From NCBI RefSeq assembly GCF_900100495.1, contig NZ_FNCT01000011.1:124001-188000 (forward strand): 64,000 bases of DNA, in the 5' to 3' direction. Position 1 is the first letter of the stretch; every line of letters starts with the position of its first letter. The notes beneath the pieces were generated by a model. The model saw only the letters and a list, made by a program, of their open reading frames with translations, had not been told where the DNA came from and ran no database searches. The DNA is from Pseudomonas benzenivorans. GTDB taxonomy: Bacteria; Pseudomonadota; Gammaproteobacteria; Pseudomonadales; Pseudomonadaceae. The translations under genes were made by a program, and so were the position numbers. Of this stretch, positions 41,835 to 52,326 are shown piece by piece.

Positions 41835-43571
41835 TCAATCGACCTTGGCGGCATGTGGCGCAGGAATGGGTAGCGCAGTTTGCAGGCTCTGCGCCAATTC
41901 GACCAGTTGGACGAACTCGCCGCGCAGGCCGAAGCGGTCCTCGCCCTTGCCGCTGCGGGCCAATTCGGCACTCGCCGCCAGGTCGAAGGCGCCGGTGTAC
42001 TGGCCGCCCTTGAGCTGCTGGGCGAAGGCCGCCACCGCCGCGGCGAAGCGCAGATCCGCGCTGGCCGCGGCAATCGCCGGCACGCGTTGCGGCGCCTGGA
42101 GCGGCACTTCCAGCAACTTGCTGCGCGCCTGCTGCGGCGCCTTGTAGCGGATCCGCAGCAGCGCCAGCTCGCCCTGCTTGTCCGCCGGCTTGGCCACCGC
42201 CGAGCTGTCCACCGACTGATAGCGCAGCGGCTCCAGCCAGCCCTTGTGGCCCACCGGGACTATCTCGTACAGCGCGGTAACGCTATGTCCGGCGCCGATC
42301 TCGCCGGCATCGACCTTGTCGTTGGCGAAGTCCTCGCGGCGCAGGGCGCGGTTCTCGTAGCCGAGCAGGCGGTATTCGCTGACCTGCGCCGGGTTGAATT
42401 CGACCTGGAGCTTCACGTCCCGGGCCACCGTCGCCAGGGTCGAGCCGAGTTGGTCGACCAGCACCTTGCGCGCCTCGCGCAGGTTGTCGATGTAGGCGTA
42501 GTTGCCGTCACCGGCGTCGGCCAACTGCTCCATCAGTTGCTCGTTGTAGTTGTCGGTGCCGAAGCCCAGGGTGGTCAGGGAAATCCCGCTCTTGCGCTTG
42601 GCAGCGGCCAGCGCCTTGAGCGTGTCGAAGTCGCTGATGCCGACATTGAAGTCGCCATCGGTGGCCAGCAGGATGCGGTTGATGCCGCCCTCGATGAACC
42701 CCTGCTGCGCCTGCTGGTAAGCCAGTTGGATGCCCGACTCGCCGGCGGTCGAGCCGCCCGCCCGCAGTTGCTCGATGGCCGCGCGGATCTTGGCTTTCTC
42801 CGAGCCTGCAGTCGACTCGAGCACCACCCGCGACTCGCCGGCATAGACCACCAGCGCCACCCGGTCCTGCGCGCGCAGCTGCTCGACCAACAATTTCAGG
42901 GTGCTCTGCACCAGGGGCAGGCCCTCGCGGCGGCCCATCGAGCCGGAGACATCCACCAGGAACACCAGGTTGGCCGGCGGCAAGGCCGCCACCGACTGAT
43001 CGGCCGCCTTGATCGCGATACGCAGCAGCCGGCTCTCGGGATTCCACGGCGTCACTGCCAGCTCGCTGCCGACACCGAACGGCGTATCGCCCTGGGGCTG
43101 TGGATAGGCATAGGGGAAGTAGTTGACCAGCTCCTCCAGGCGCACCGCCTCGGCCGGCGGCAACTGGCCCTGGTTGAGGAAACGCCGCACGTTGGCGTAG
43201 CTGCCAGTATCCACGTCGATGCTGAAGGTTGACACCGGCGCCTCGGCCACCGCCTGCACCGGGTTGGCGGCGAGTTTCTGGTACTGCTCACGGCTCGCCT
43301 CCCGGTAGGCCGGCGGCAGGCTGTCGGCCGGCGGCACCATGGGCAGCGCAGCCGGTTGCAGCGCGGGGGCGGCGTAACCCGAGAGTTCGGCGTGCTTGCC
43401 GCGAGGTTGCGCTATGGCTTGGTCAGCGGCTACCCGCTCCAGCAGCCGCTCAGGCGCCTGGACCTGAGCCGACTCCGGTTGGCTGGCGTTACAGGCGGCC
43501 AGTGCCAGCAGCAGGCCGCCGGCGAAGCCTTGCACGAGCGGCTGTGCGGTTAACGCGAAAATCCTCGACAT
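41835..43571 (-). CDS. VWA-domain lipoprotein (YfbK-like)
   Basis: 578 aa. Lipobox LALAAC with Cys27. Pre-domain STFSIDVDTGSYANVRRFLNQG is a family hallmark of YfbK-type proteins, followed by the VWA domain with a complete MIDAS start DVSGSMG (207-213) and later TDGDFNVG. The C-terminal part carries a DUF3520-like region (LALLRIRYKAPQ). The protein probably binds a ligand in the periplasm or on the envelope and, by position, could act in the same signalling unit as the sigma/anti-sigma pair. GAGGAG lies 8 bases before the ATG. Confidence 0.88.
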   Translation of the reverse strand: MSRIFALTAQPLVQGFAGGLLLALAACNASQPESAQVQAPERLLERVAADQAIAQPRGKHAELSGYAAPALQPAALPMVPPADSLPPAYREASREQYQKLAANPVQAVAEAPVSTFSIDVDTGSYANVRRFLNQGQLPPAEAVRLEELVNYFPYAYPQPQGDTPFGVGSELAVTPWNPESRLLRIAIKAADQSVAALPPANLVFLVDVSGSMGRREGLPLVQSTLKLLVEQLRAQDRVALVVYAGESRVVLESTAGSEKAKIRAAIEQLRAGGSTAGESGIQLAYQQAQQGFIEGGINRILLATDGDFNVGISDFDTLKALAAAKRKSGISLTTLGFGTDNYNEQLMEQLADAGDGNYAYIDNLREARKVLVDQLGSTLATVARDVKLQVEFNPAQVSEYRLLGYENRALRREDFANDKVDAGEIGAGHSVTALYEIVPVGHKGWLEPLRYQSVDSSAVAKPADKQGELALLRIRYKAPQQARSKLLEVPLQAPQRVPAIAAASADLRFAAAVAAFAQQLKGGQYTGAFDLAASAELARSGKGEDRFGLRGEFVQLVELAQSLQTALPIPAPHAAKVD

Positions 43572-43655
43572 GGCGCATCTCCTCGGGACGAAAAACCTCT
43601 TCGCCCGAGTAGACGCAGCGCCGTGCACATTCGGGTTAGCCGCGCGAAAGTATTC

Positions 43656-45095
43656 TCATACTGTGCTGGCCGCCTCCTGGCACAACTGCCCGGCCAGCAT
43701 GCCCAGGGTCATCAGCGCCCTTTCCGCTTCGCGGTTCCACGGGATGCCGCAGTTGAGGCGGATGCAGTGGTTGAACTGCTCGGTGTTGCTGAAGATCAGC
43801 CCCGGGGCGATGCTGATGCCCTGCTGCAAGGCGCGCACATGCAAGTCCTTGGTGTTGACCCGCGCCGGCAGGCTGACCCAGAGGATGAAGCCGCCCTTGG
43901 GCCGGGTGATCTGCGTGCCTTCGGGGAAATACTGCTGCACCGCCAACTGGAAGGCGCTGAGGTTCTTGCGGTATTCCTGGCGGATATAGCGCAGGTGGCG
44001 GTCGTAGCCGCCGTTCTCCAGGTAGGCCGCCACCGCCATCTGCGTCACGCTGCACGCCGAGTGGGTGCTGAAGGTCTGCAGGCGCTGGATCTCGTCCTGG
44101 TACTTGCCGGCGATGATCCAGCCGATGCGCACGCCGGGCGAGAGGGTCTTGGAGAAGCTCGAGCAATACACCACCCGCCCCTCGCGGTCATGGGACTTGA
44201 GCGCCTTGGTCGGCCCCTGCTCGAACATCAGTTCGCCGTAGATGTCGTCCTCGACGATCTGGATGTCGAAATCCCCGGCCAGGCGCAGCAACTGTTTCTG
44301 TCGATCCTCGGGAATCGTGCCGCCCAGCGGGTTGCTCAGCCGCGCGGTCAACACCAGGGCCTTGATCGGCCACTGGCTGGCGGCCAGCTGCAGGGCTTCC
44401 AGACTGATGCCGGTAGTCGGGTCGCTGGGGATCTCGATGACCTTCAGGCCGAGCAGATCGGCCAGCTGCAGCAGGCCGTAGTAGGTCGGCGACTCGGCGG
44501 CGATCAGGTCGCCCGGCTTGGTCAATACGCGCAGCGACATCTGCAGTGCATCGACGCAGCCGTGGGTGATCACCACCTCCGAGGGATCGACCACCACCCC
44601 GGCGTCGCGCATGCGGATCGCCACCTGGCGGCGCAGCGGCTCGAACCCCGGGCTGAACATGTAGCTGAAGGCCCGCGCGCTGTGGAAGCGGGTGACCTTG
44701 GCCAACTGCTGGTGCAGGGCGCGCACCGGCAGGTAGTCGACATGCGGCACCGCCGCACCGAGGGGAAACACCCCCTCGCGGCGCGACTCGGTGAGCACCT
44801 GGTTGATGATGCTGGCGCGGGTGACCAGGCTCGGCCGCTCGACCCGGGCGATATCCGGGGTCGGCGCGGTCAGCGCCGGGGTCTGGTGCACATAGAAACC
44901 GGACTGCGGCCGCGCGCGGATCAGGCCCTGGTCTTCCAGGTTGGCGTAGGCCTGCAACACCGTGGCGTGGCTGACGTTGAGCTGCGAACTCATCTTGCGC
45001 ACCGAGGGCACACGCTCCCCCGGCTGATAGACCCCACGACGGATATCTTCCGCCAACTGCTGGGCGATACGTTGATAGAGCAACAGATTGGTCAT
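43656..45095 (-). CDS. PLP-dependent GntR/MocR-family transcriptional regulator
   Basis: 479 aa fusion. N-terminal winged helix (residues about 3-70): YQRIAQQLAEDIRRGVYQPGERVPSVRKM, then NVSHATVLQAYANLEDQGLI, read in parts. C-terminal aminotransferase-like domain with the PLP Lys in CSSFSKTLSPGVRIGW. Such regulators control amine, amino-acid or vitamin B6 genes and use PLP as effector-binding cofactor. GGGGAAG precedes the ATG at 45095 by 8 bases; an in-frame upstream start is not supported. Its target is not apparent, since the neighbouring genes are unrelated. Confidence 0.9.
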   Translation of the reverse strand: MTNLLLYQRIAQQLAEDIRRGVYQPGERVPSVRKMSSQLNVSHATVLQAYANLEDQGLIRARPQSGFYVHQTPALTAPTPDIARVERPSLVTRASIINQVLTESRREGVFPLGAAVPHVDYLPVRALHQQLAKVTRFHSARAFSYMFSPGFEPLRRQVAIRMRDAGVVVDPSEVVITHGCVDALQMSLRVLTKPGDLIAAESPTYYGLLQLADLLGLKVIEIPSDPTTGISLEALQLAASQWPIKALVLTARLSNPLGGTIPEDRQKQLLRLAGDFDIQIVEDDIYGELMFEQGPTKALKSHDREGRVVYCSSFSKTLSPGVRIGWIIAGKYQDEIQRLQTFSTHSACSVTQMAVAAYLENGGYDRHLRYIRQEYRKNLSAFQLAVQQYFPEGTQITRPKGGFILWVSLPARVNTKDLHVRALQQGISIAPGLIFSNTEQFNHCIRLNCGIPWNREAERALMTLGMLAGQLCQEAASTV

Positions 45096-45281
45096 GGCCG
45101 CTTCCCCGCTTACTGAACCGTAACAGTACCCCGACTTAGCGAAAGTGCACCGGTACAGATTCGGCAATTGTGGACGATACAGCGGCAAGTTGCCAGCGAC
45201 TGTATTGGCTCAATTCACCGGAAAGCCAACTGTTTTCTGCTGTCCGTCGGGCTTGCAGGGCATGCGGCATGGGGATGGGCT

Positions 45282-45393
45282 GTAGGAGCGGCTTCAGCCG
45301 CGAAGCCTTGTGGGGCCTCGAGGAGCAGCGCGACTGAAGCGGAGTGTCGCCCAGCGTAGTGCCGCCCAGCAGAACACCGCCCGGCCGCTCCCA
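45282..45393. repeat. Palindromic repeat GTAGGAGCGGCTTCAGCCGCG family
   Basis: GTAGGAGCGG at 45282-45291 and CCGCTCCCAC at 45384-45393 are outer arms; GGCTTCAGCCGCGAAG and CGACTGAAGC form inner pairs. A related copy is inside 39875-40027. It fills most of the 336-base gap 45096-45431, in which no gene is seen. Confidence 0.82.
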
Positions 45394-45431
45394 CGGGGAA
45401 CGCCTGCCAGCGCCTTGGGTGCGACCTCGAA

Positions 45432-46244
45432 TCAGCGGCCGGCGCCCAGATGTCCCTGCTCGTCGGAGAATACGATCTCGACCCGGCGATTCTGCGCACG
45501 CCCCCTGGCCGAGGCGTTCTCCGCCACCGGGAAGCTCTCGCCGTGCCCTTGCACCTCGATGCGCTTGGCATCGATGCCCAGATCGACCAGTACATCGGCC
45601 ACGGTCTGCGCCCGCGCACGGGACAGTTCGAGGTTCTCCTGCTTGTCGCCGCTGCTGTCGCTATAGCCCTCGATACGCACCACCCGACGCGGGTTGAGCT
45701 GGAGGAACTGCACCAGCTTGAGCACGGTGCGATTGGCCGACGCCTTGAGATCCGCGCGCCCGGCATCGAACAGCACATCGCCCAGGGTCATCACCAGGCC
45801 GCGTTCGGTTTCGGTGGTCGCCAGGCTGACCATCTGTTCTTCCAGCCAGTTGCTTTGCTCTTGCACGCTGAGCAGCTTGGCCTCGCGCAGCGCCAGTTGC
45901 AGACGCTGGTGCTCCAGTTCGAGCCTGGCCGCACGCTCCTGATTCAGGCCCAGCGCGGTGTGCTGCTCGGCGATTTCGCCGTAGCGCCGGCTGAGGTAAG
46001 CGTAATGACCGACATCCTCGGCGCTGCCCCAATAGCTCGACAGGCGATCGGCACGGGCCAGAGATTCGCCGGCACGGATCACGTCCTTGGGTGCGCTGCG
46101 CAGCACATCGGGATTTTCCTTGACCGCCTGAAAGCTCATGCGCGCAGCCTCGAGTGCCGCCCCGCTACTCTGCTGCGAACCCGCACAACCACTCAGCAGC
46201 AGCGCCAGCATGGCGCCGCCTATCACCTGGACGCGCGCATTCAT
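45432..46244 (-). CDS. OmpA-family peptidoglycan-associated lipoprotein
   Basis: 270 aa. Lipobox LLLSGC near residue 20. A helical DUF4398-like region follows (about 25-130: LEAARMSFQAVKENPDVLRSAPKDV), then the OmpA C-terminal peptidoglycan-binding domain: GDVLFDAGRADLKASA, VRIEGYSDSSGDKQENLELSRARAQTV (read in parts) and GHGESFPVAENASARGRAQNRRVEI, with the Asp and Arg that bind diaminopimelate. It lies directly after a DUF4398 lipoprotein gene with an ATGA overlap. Probably an outer-membrane to peptidoglycan tether. Confidence 0.9.
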   Translation of the reverse strand: MNARVQVIGGAMLALLLSGCAGSQQSSGAALEAARMSFQAVKENPDVLRSAPKDVIRAGESLARADRLSSYWGSAEDVGHYAYLSRRYGEIAEQHTALGLNQERAARLELEHQRLQLALREAKLLSVQEQSNWLEEQMVSLATTETERGLVMTLGDVLFDAGRADLKASANRTVLKLVQFLQLNPRRVVRIEGYSDSSGDKQENLELSRARAQTVADVLVDLGIDAKRIEVQGHGESFPVAENASARGRAQNRRVEIVFSDEQGHLGAGR

Positions 46245-46594
46245 TGCAGATCCCCCAACTGCTTGCGCAGGCGATCGATCCGCTTATTCAGCTCTGCCAG
46301 TTGATCCTGACTCTTCTGGGTCAGCACCCGCGCTTCTGCCACACGCGCATCCAGTTCGGCCTGCTCGGCAAGCATCCGCGCCTCCTTAAACGCCTCGTCC
46401 GCCATGGCGGCCTGGGCCTGCTGCAGTTTGTCCTCGGCCATCTTCAGCTCGGCCACCTGCTCATTGGCACCGACCGCCCTGGCTTGCGCCACGGCCTGCT
46501 CGGTCAGACGCATCTGCTCGGTCGGCGCCGGATCGCTGGCGCAACCTGCCAGGGCCAGCAGCGCCAGCACGGTGCATGAAAGTCGATTTATCAC
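46241..46594 (-). CDS. DUF4398 lipoprotein
   Basis: 117 aa. Lipobox LALAGC near residue 18, then an almost wholly helical, Ala/Glu/Gln-rich body (AELKMAEDKLQQAQAAM, ARMLAEQAELDARVAEARVL), predicted coiled coil. DUF4398 lipoproteins commonly pair with OmpA-type proteins, as here, where the stop overlaps the OmpA gene start. An envelope-structural role is likely; it is unproven. Confidence 0.86.
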   Translation of the reverse strand: MINRLSCTVLALLALAGCASDPAPTEQMRLTEQAVAQARAVGANEQVAELKMAEDKLQQAQAAMADEAFKEARMLAEQAELDARVAEARVLTQKSQDQLAELNKRIDRLRKQLGDLQ

Positions 46595-46603
46595 GAAAAA
46601 TTC

Positions 46604-47428
46604 CTACGGGTTCGGGGTGCTGGCGGATTGCAACTGCTGCTCCTTCCAGAGCAGCAGATTGCGCTGCAACAAAGTTTCCGGCAGGCCGGCAGCGACCAAT
46701 TCTGTCATTTTTTTCGCCAGCTGTCCGCGCAGCCAGGCGTCATTGCAGGCCGAGTTGTGCGACAGCGCGAAATACAAACCTTCGCTGGCGATCGGCGGCG
46801 ATAACGCCAGCAGATCGTCCTGCAGGCCCAGCGTGTAGGCCAGCGCCAGTCCCGGCTCACGCTCATGCAGCACGTAGTCGACCTCGCCGAGCATCAGCTT
46901 CTGGAACATCTGGGTCAGGTTGGCACCCTGCTCCAGGCTCAAATTGGCTTTGGCAAACTCATCGAACGCCTGACCGAAGTCGCTGCTGACCACCGCTCCG
47001 CGCCGCTCGCGCAAATCGGCCCACTCGATATAGGGGAAGCTGGCAATGTTGCGCACCCAGACCACCTTGGCACGACTGAATGCCGAGGGATGCACGTAAT
47101 CCATCGTTTCCAGATCAGCCAGCGTCAGGGCACTTCCCGCCAACAGGTCGACACGCCCGCTGCGCGCCTCGTCCTGGGCCTTATCCCAAGAGCGGCCGTA
47201 CAACACATCGATGCGCACGCCCAACTCCTTGCCCAGCTGGGCAAGCAGATCCGCCTGGGCGCCGATCAGCTGCTGGGGATTTTGCGGGTCACGCCACATG
47301 AAGGGCGGGTAGTCCGGATGACCGGTGGCCACCAGACGCTCGCACTTACCCGCAGCCAGGGCCGCGGCGGGCATGCCGAGCAAGGCGACGAGCAACAAAC
47401 AGAACTTCAGGAAAGGACGATCGAGCAT
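46604..47428 (-). CDS. Periplasmic substrate-binding protein (SBP family 3)
   Basis: 274 aa. A signal peptide lies at about 1-25 (LLLVALLGMPAAALAA). The mature part starts CERLVATGHPDYPPFMWRDP and has GAQADLLAQLGKELGV, DLLAGSALTLADLETMDYVHP and the C-terminal lobe typical of amino-acid-binding proteins. No permease is nearby. It stands directly upstream of the DUF4398/OmpA pair with a 9-base gap, so the three probably share an mRNA. It is a distant relative of the tandem pair at 22736-24419. The ligand is unknown. Confidence 0.82.
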   Translation of the reverse strand: MLDRPFLKFCLLLVALLGMPAAALAAGKCERLVATGHPDYPPFMWRDPQNPQQLIGAQADLLAQLGKELGVRIDVLYGRSWDKAQDEARSGRVDLLAGSALTLADLETMDYVHPSAFSRAKVVWVRNIASFPYIEWADLRERRGAVVSSDFGQAFDEFAKANLSLEQGANLTQMFQKLMLGEVDYVLHEREPGLALAYTLGLQDDLLALSPPIASEGLYFALSHNSACNDAWLRGQLAKKMTELVAAGLPETLLQRNLLLWKEQQLQSASTPNP

Positions 47429-47540
47429 TCGGTAGATCTCGGCTTAACGTTCGATGGGACGCACGCAGCGCCCGAACGCCGGGGATGTGCTTCGTGCTAG
47501 CTTAACGGCAGGTAATGATAATTCGCGATAAGGATATGCC

Positions 47541-48479
47541 ATGAAAAAACTACTGCTCGCGTTACTGCTGCTGGTCGGCGCAGCGGCCGGCGTGCTGTAC
47601 GCCAGCCCCTTCGCGCTGTTCACCAGCCTGCAATGGGTGGAACGGCACATCGCCGGACTGTCGCACGAGCGGATAGAAGCCGCCGATCTTAGCATTCATT
47701 ATTACCAGGGCGGTCCACGCGACGGCGAAACCATCTTGATGATCCATGGCTTCGGCGCAGACAAGGACAACTGGCTGCGCTTCGCCAGGCACTTCACCCA
47801 GCGCTACAACGTGATCGCCGTGGATCTGCCAGGCTTCGGCGATAGCAGCAAGCCGCAGGCCAGCTATGACGTCGGCACCCAGGTCGAGCGCATCGCCGCC
47901 TTCATCCAGGCACTGAACATCAAGGAACTGCATCTGATCGGCAACTCCATGGGCGGCCATATCGGCGCGCTGTATGCCGCGCGCTACCCCGAGCAGGTAC
48001 TCTCGCTGGCGCTGCTCGACAATGCCGGCGTCAGCGCACCGCAGAAAAGCGAGCTGCTCGAGCGCCTCGAACGCGGCGAGCCCAACCCGCTGGTGGTGAG
48101 GAGTCCCGGAGACTTCGAGCGCCTGCTGGATTTCGTCTTCGTCGAGGCGCCGCTGCTGCCTGGCCCCCTGAAGCAGTACCTGGCCGAAATGGCCGTCACC
48201 AACAGCGCACGCAACGAACGGATCTTCGCCCAGCTGATCAGCCGCTATATTCCGCTGGAGCCGGAGCTGCCGAAGATCCTGGCGCCAACCCTGTTGCTCT
48301 GGGGCGAGCAGGACAGGGCTCTGCATGTCTCCAGCATCGAGGTGATGCAGCCACTGCTGAAGCGCCCGACAGTGGTGATCATGAAAGACTGTGGCCATGC
48401 GCCGATGATCGAGCGGCCGCAAGAAACCGCCGCGCATTACCAGGCGTTTCTGGATTCCGCCGCGGCCGGGAGCGAATGA
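47541..48479 (+). CDS. plaF: Membrane-anchored alpha/beta hydrolase, PlaF-type phospholipase A
   Basis: 312 aa. An N-terminal hydrophobic anchor (about 3-23) is followed by an alpha/beta hydrolase. The oxyanion region is MIHGFGADKDNW; the triad is Ser136 (GNSMGG), Asp258 (GEQDRAL) and His286 (CGHAPM), almost the same positions as in P. aeruginosa PlaF, an inner-membrane enzyme that remodels glycerophospholipids and affects virulence. In P. aeruginosa PAO1 the homologue lies near etfA as well. An AAGGA-like site precedes the ATG. A terminator follows. Confidence 0.88.
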   Translation: MKKLLLALLLLVGAAAGVLYASPFALFTSLQWVERHIAGLSHERIEAADLSIHYYQGGPRDGETILMIHGFGADKDNWLRFARHFTQRYNVIAVDLPGFGDSSKPQASYDVGTQVERIAAFIQALNIKELHLIGNSMGGHIGALYAARYPEQVLSLALLDNAGVSAPQKSELLERLERGEPNPLVVRSPGDFERLLDFVFVEAPLLPGPLKQYLAEMAVTNSARNERIFAQLISRYIPLEPELPKILAPTLLLWGEQDRALHVSSIEVMQPLLKRPTVVIMKDCGHAPMIERPQETAAHYQAFLDSAAAGSE

Positions 48480-48512
48480 CCGGCAGCAGTCTCGCGGCAT
48501 TCCCGCAGGCAA

Positions 48513-48541
48513 CAAAAAACCCGCTCGATGAGCGGGTTTTT
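48513..48541. terminator. Bidirectional terminator between plaF and etfA
   Basis: AAAAACCCGCTC and GAGCGGGTTTTT style arms with a short loop, flanked by A and T runs, between two convergent genes. Confidence 0.92.
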
Positions 48542-48561
48542 CGTGGGGCGAGGAAAACCGG

Positions 48562-49491
48562 TTACACCAGTTTTTCCAGCTCCGGGATGGCCTCGAACAG
48601 GTCGGCGACCAGGCCGTAGTCGGCCACCTGGAAGATCGGCGCCTCCTCGTCCTTGTTGATCGCGACGATCACCTTGGAGTCCTTCATGCCGGCCAGGTGC
48701 TGGATCGCGCCGGAGATACCGACGGCGATGTACAGCTGCGGCGCGACGATCTTGCCGGTCTGGCCGACCTGCATGTCGTTCGGTACGAAACCGGCATCGA
48801 CCGCGGCGCGCGAGGCACCGACCGCGGCGCCGAGCTTGTCGGCCAGGGCGTACAGGTGCTTGAAGTTGTCGCCGTTCTGCATGCCGCGGCCGCCGGACAC
48901 GACGATCTTGGCCGCGGTCAGTTCCGGACGGTCGGACTTGGCCAGCTCTTCGCCGACGAACGCCGACTTGCCGGCGTCGCCGCCAGCGCTCACGGCCTCA
49001 ACGGCAGCGCTGCCGCCTTCGGCGGCGACCGGGTCGAACCCGGTGGAGCGCACGGTGATCACCTTCACGGCAGCCGAAGACTGCACGGTAGCGATGGCGT
49101 TGCCGGCATAGATCGGGCGCTTGAAGGTGTCGGCGCTTTCCACGCTGATGATTTCGGAGATCTGGTCGACGTCCAGTTGGGCGGCCACGCGCGGCAGGAT
49201 GTTCTTGCCGTTGCTGGTGGCGGCGGCGAGGATGTGGCTGTAGCCAGCACCCAGCTCGGCAACCAGCGGCGCGACGTTTTCCGGCAACTGATGGGCGAAG
49301 GCGGCGTTGTCGGCGACCAGGACCTTGGCCACGCCGGCGATTTTGCCGGCGGCCTCGGCGGCCGCGCCGCAACCGGCACCGGCAATCAATACGTGCACAT
49401 CACCGCCGATTTTCTGTGCGGCGGCAACGGTGTTCAGGGTGGCCGGAGCCAGGGCAGCGTTAGTGTGTTCTGCAACAACCAAGATAGTCAT
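48562..49491 (-). CDS. etfA: Electron transfer flavoprotein alpha subunit
   Basis: 309 aa FAD-binding subunit. With EtfB it collects electrons from acyl-CoA dehydrogenases (AtuD would be one) and passes them to ETF-ubiquinone oxidoreductase. C-terminal FAD domain: VVSGGRGMQNGDNFKHLYALADKLG, GASRAAVDAGFVPNDMQVGQTGKIV (both read in parts), YIAVGISGAIQHLAGM and VAINKDEEAPIFQVADYG. The start shares one base with the etfB stop (TAATG), so etfB-etfA is one unit. Confidence 0.97.
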   Translation of the reverse strand: MTILVVAEHTNAALAPATLNTVAAAQKIGGDVHVLIAGAGCGAAAEAAGKIAGVAKVLVADNAAFAHQLPENVAPLVAELGAGYSHILAAATSNGKNILPRVAAQLDVDQISEIISVESADTFKRPIYAGNAIATVQSSAAVKVITVRSTGFDPVAAEGGSAAVEAVSAGGDAGKSAFVGEELAKSDRPELTAAKIVVSGGRGMQNGDNFKHLYALADKLGAAVGASRAAVDAGFVPNDMQVGQTGKIVAPQLYIAVGISGAIQHLAGMKDSKVIVAINKDEEAPIFQVADYGLVADLFEAIPELEKLV

Positions 49492-50240
49492 TAGATTACC
49501 TTCGCCTCGTTCTTCAGTTTCTCGACCAGTTCAGCCACCGACTTGACCTTGATCCCGGCCTGGCGAGCAGCCGGCGCTTCGACTTTCAGGGTCTTCACGG
49601 TGGAGGCAGTGGCAACGCCCAGGGCGTCCGGGGTGAGCACGTCCAGCGGCTTCTTCTTGGCCTTCATGATGTTCGGCAAGGAGGCGTAGCGCGGCTCGTT
49701 GAGGCGCAGGTCGGTGGTAACGATCGCCGGCAGGTTCAGTGCCACGGTCTGCAGGCCGCCGTCGATTTCGCGGGTGACGTTGACCTTGTCGCCGGCCACT
49801 TCCACTTTCGAAGCAAAGGTGCCCTGGGCGTAACCGCTCAGCGCCGCCAGCATCTGGCCGGTCTGGTTGTTGTCGCTGTCGATGGCCTGCTTGCCGAGGA
49901 TCACCAGTTGTGGCTGTTCCTTGTCGACCACTGCCTTGAGCAGCTTGGCCACGGCCAGGGAATTCAGTTCGTCGCTGGATTCGACCAGGATGGCCCGGTC
50001 GGCGCCCAGCGCCAGGGCGGTACGCAGCTGCTCTTGAGCGGTGCTCGGACCGATCGACACGACGACGATTTCACTCGCCACGCCCTTCTCTTTCAGGCGC
50101 ACAGCTTCTTCCACGGCGATTTCGCAGAAGGGGTTCATCGACATCTTGACGTTGGCAAGATCAACGCCGCTGTTGTCCGCCTTGACGCGAACCTTGACGT
50201 TGTAGTCGACCACTCGTTTGACAGCTACAAGAACCTTCAT
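49491..50240 (-). CDS. etfB: Electron transfer flavoprotein beta subunit
   Basis: 249 aa. It starts MKVLVAVKRVVDYNVKVRV, the family N-terminus, with GAGGA 6 bases upstream; the open frame continues upstream through the promoter region, which is not coding. Signature segments: MNPFCEIAVEEAVRLKEK, VSIGPSTAQEQLRTALALGADRAIL (read in parts), GKQAIDSDNNQTGQMLA and the C-terminal KPLDVLTPDALGV. It carries the AMP site of the heterodimer. Divergent from etf-QO across 322 bases with a shared operator. Confidence 0.97.
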   Translation of the reverse strand: MKVLVAVKRVVDYNVKVRVKADNSGVDLANVKMSMNPFCEIAVEEAVRLKEKGVASEIVVVSIGPSTAQEQLRTALALGADRAILVESSDELNSLAVAKLLKAVVDKEQPQLVILGKQAIDSDNNQTGQMLAALSGYAQGTFASKVEVAGDKVNVTREIDGGLQTVALNLPAIVTTDLRLNEPRYASLPNIMKAKKKPLDVLTPDALGVATASTVKTLKVEAPAARQAGIKVKSVAELVEKLKNEAKVI

Positions 50241-50419
50241 GGATTCCTCGTTACTCTCCGGTGAATAGGAATGTCGCCAGAAGCGAACATGGCGGGTGAT
50301 GCAGATCGGCCGGAACCGATCTCTAGCCCAGACGGCGAGCGCAAAACCGCCCGTATCTTGACCGCACGACCTAGCCCGGTCAATACGGCGAACCGGCCAG
50401 TCATCCGCGATGTAGTAGG

Positions 50420-50447
50420 ATTCTAACAGCCCTACAGAAAATTCAAA
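50420..50447 (-). promoter_or_regulatory. Candidate etfBA promoter
   Basis: On the minus strand TTTGAA (50442-50447) and TAGAAT (50420-50425) are 16 bases apart, reading toward etfB. The -35 overlaps the PsrA-type operator. Confidence 0.5.
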
Positions 50448-50457
50448 CAAACGTTTG
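50444..50457. promoter_or_regulatory. PsrA-type operator between etfBA and etf-QO
   Basis: CAAAC-AAAC-GTTTG fits the published PsrA pattern (G/C)AAAC-N2-4-GTTTG/C. PsrA is a TetR-type regulator that senses long-chain fatty acids, and the etf genes of P. aeruginosa have been reported among its targets. The site lies between the two divergent promoters. Confidence 0.7.
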
Positions 50458-50459
50458 TA

Positions 50460-50488
50460 TTGGATCAATCCCAGGGTGTAGATATAAT
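50460..50488 (+). promoter_or_regulatory. etf-QO promoter
   Basis: TTGGAT (50460-50465) and a perfect TATAAT (50483-50488) with 17-base spacing, reading toward etf-QO. The PsrA-type site lies directly upstream of the -35. Confidence 0.75.
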
Positions 50489-50562
50489 GCGCGCGCATCG
50501 CTCAGGGAACGAGCCTGCCCGCCAAATAAAATACCAAGAGAGCCTTGAGTAGGAGATAGCCT

Positions 50563-52227
<1,665 letters not shown>

Positions 52228-52233
52228 AACACC

Positions 52234-52257
52234 AAAGGCTCCCTCGGGAGCCTTTTT
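52234..52257 (+). terminator. Terminator after etf-QO
   Basis: AAAGGCTCCC and GGGAGCCTTT with a two-base loop, followed by TTT, directly after the etf-QO stop. Confidence 0.92.
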
Positions 52258-52267
52258 AGTGGCTTGC

Positions 52268-52326
52268 GTAGGGTGCGCCGTGCGCACCGGGTCTTCCTGA
52301 TCGATGGTGCGCACGGCGCACCCTAC
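52268..52326. repeat. Palindromic repeat GTAGGGTGCGCCGTGCGCACC...
   Basis: GTAGGGTGCGCCGTGCGCACC and GGTGCGCACGGCGCACCCTAC are exact inverted arms around a 17-base centre. Same family as 39776-39835 and the half-copy at 27187-27226. Confidence 0.92.

Noticed and set aside
52268..52326. Terminator for the DUF1285 gene
   Set aside because: It is a dispersed palindromic repeat without a T run, and other copies occur at 39776-39835 and partly at 27187-27226.
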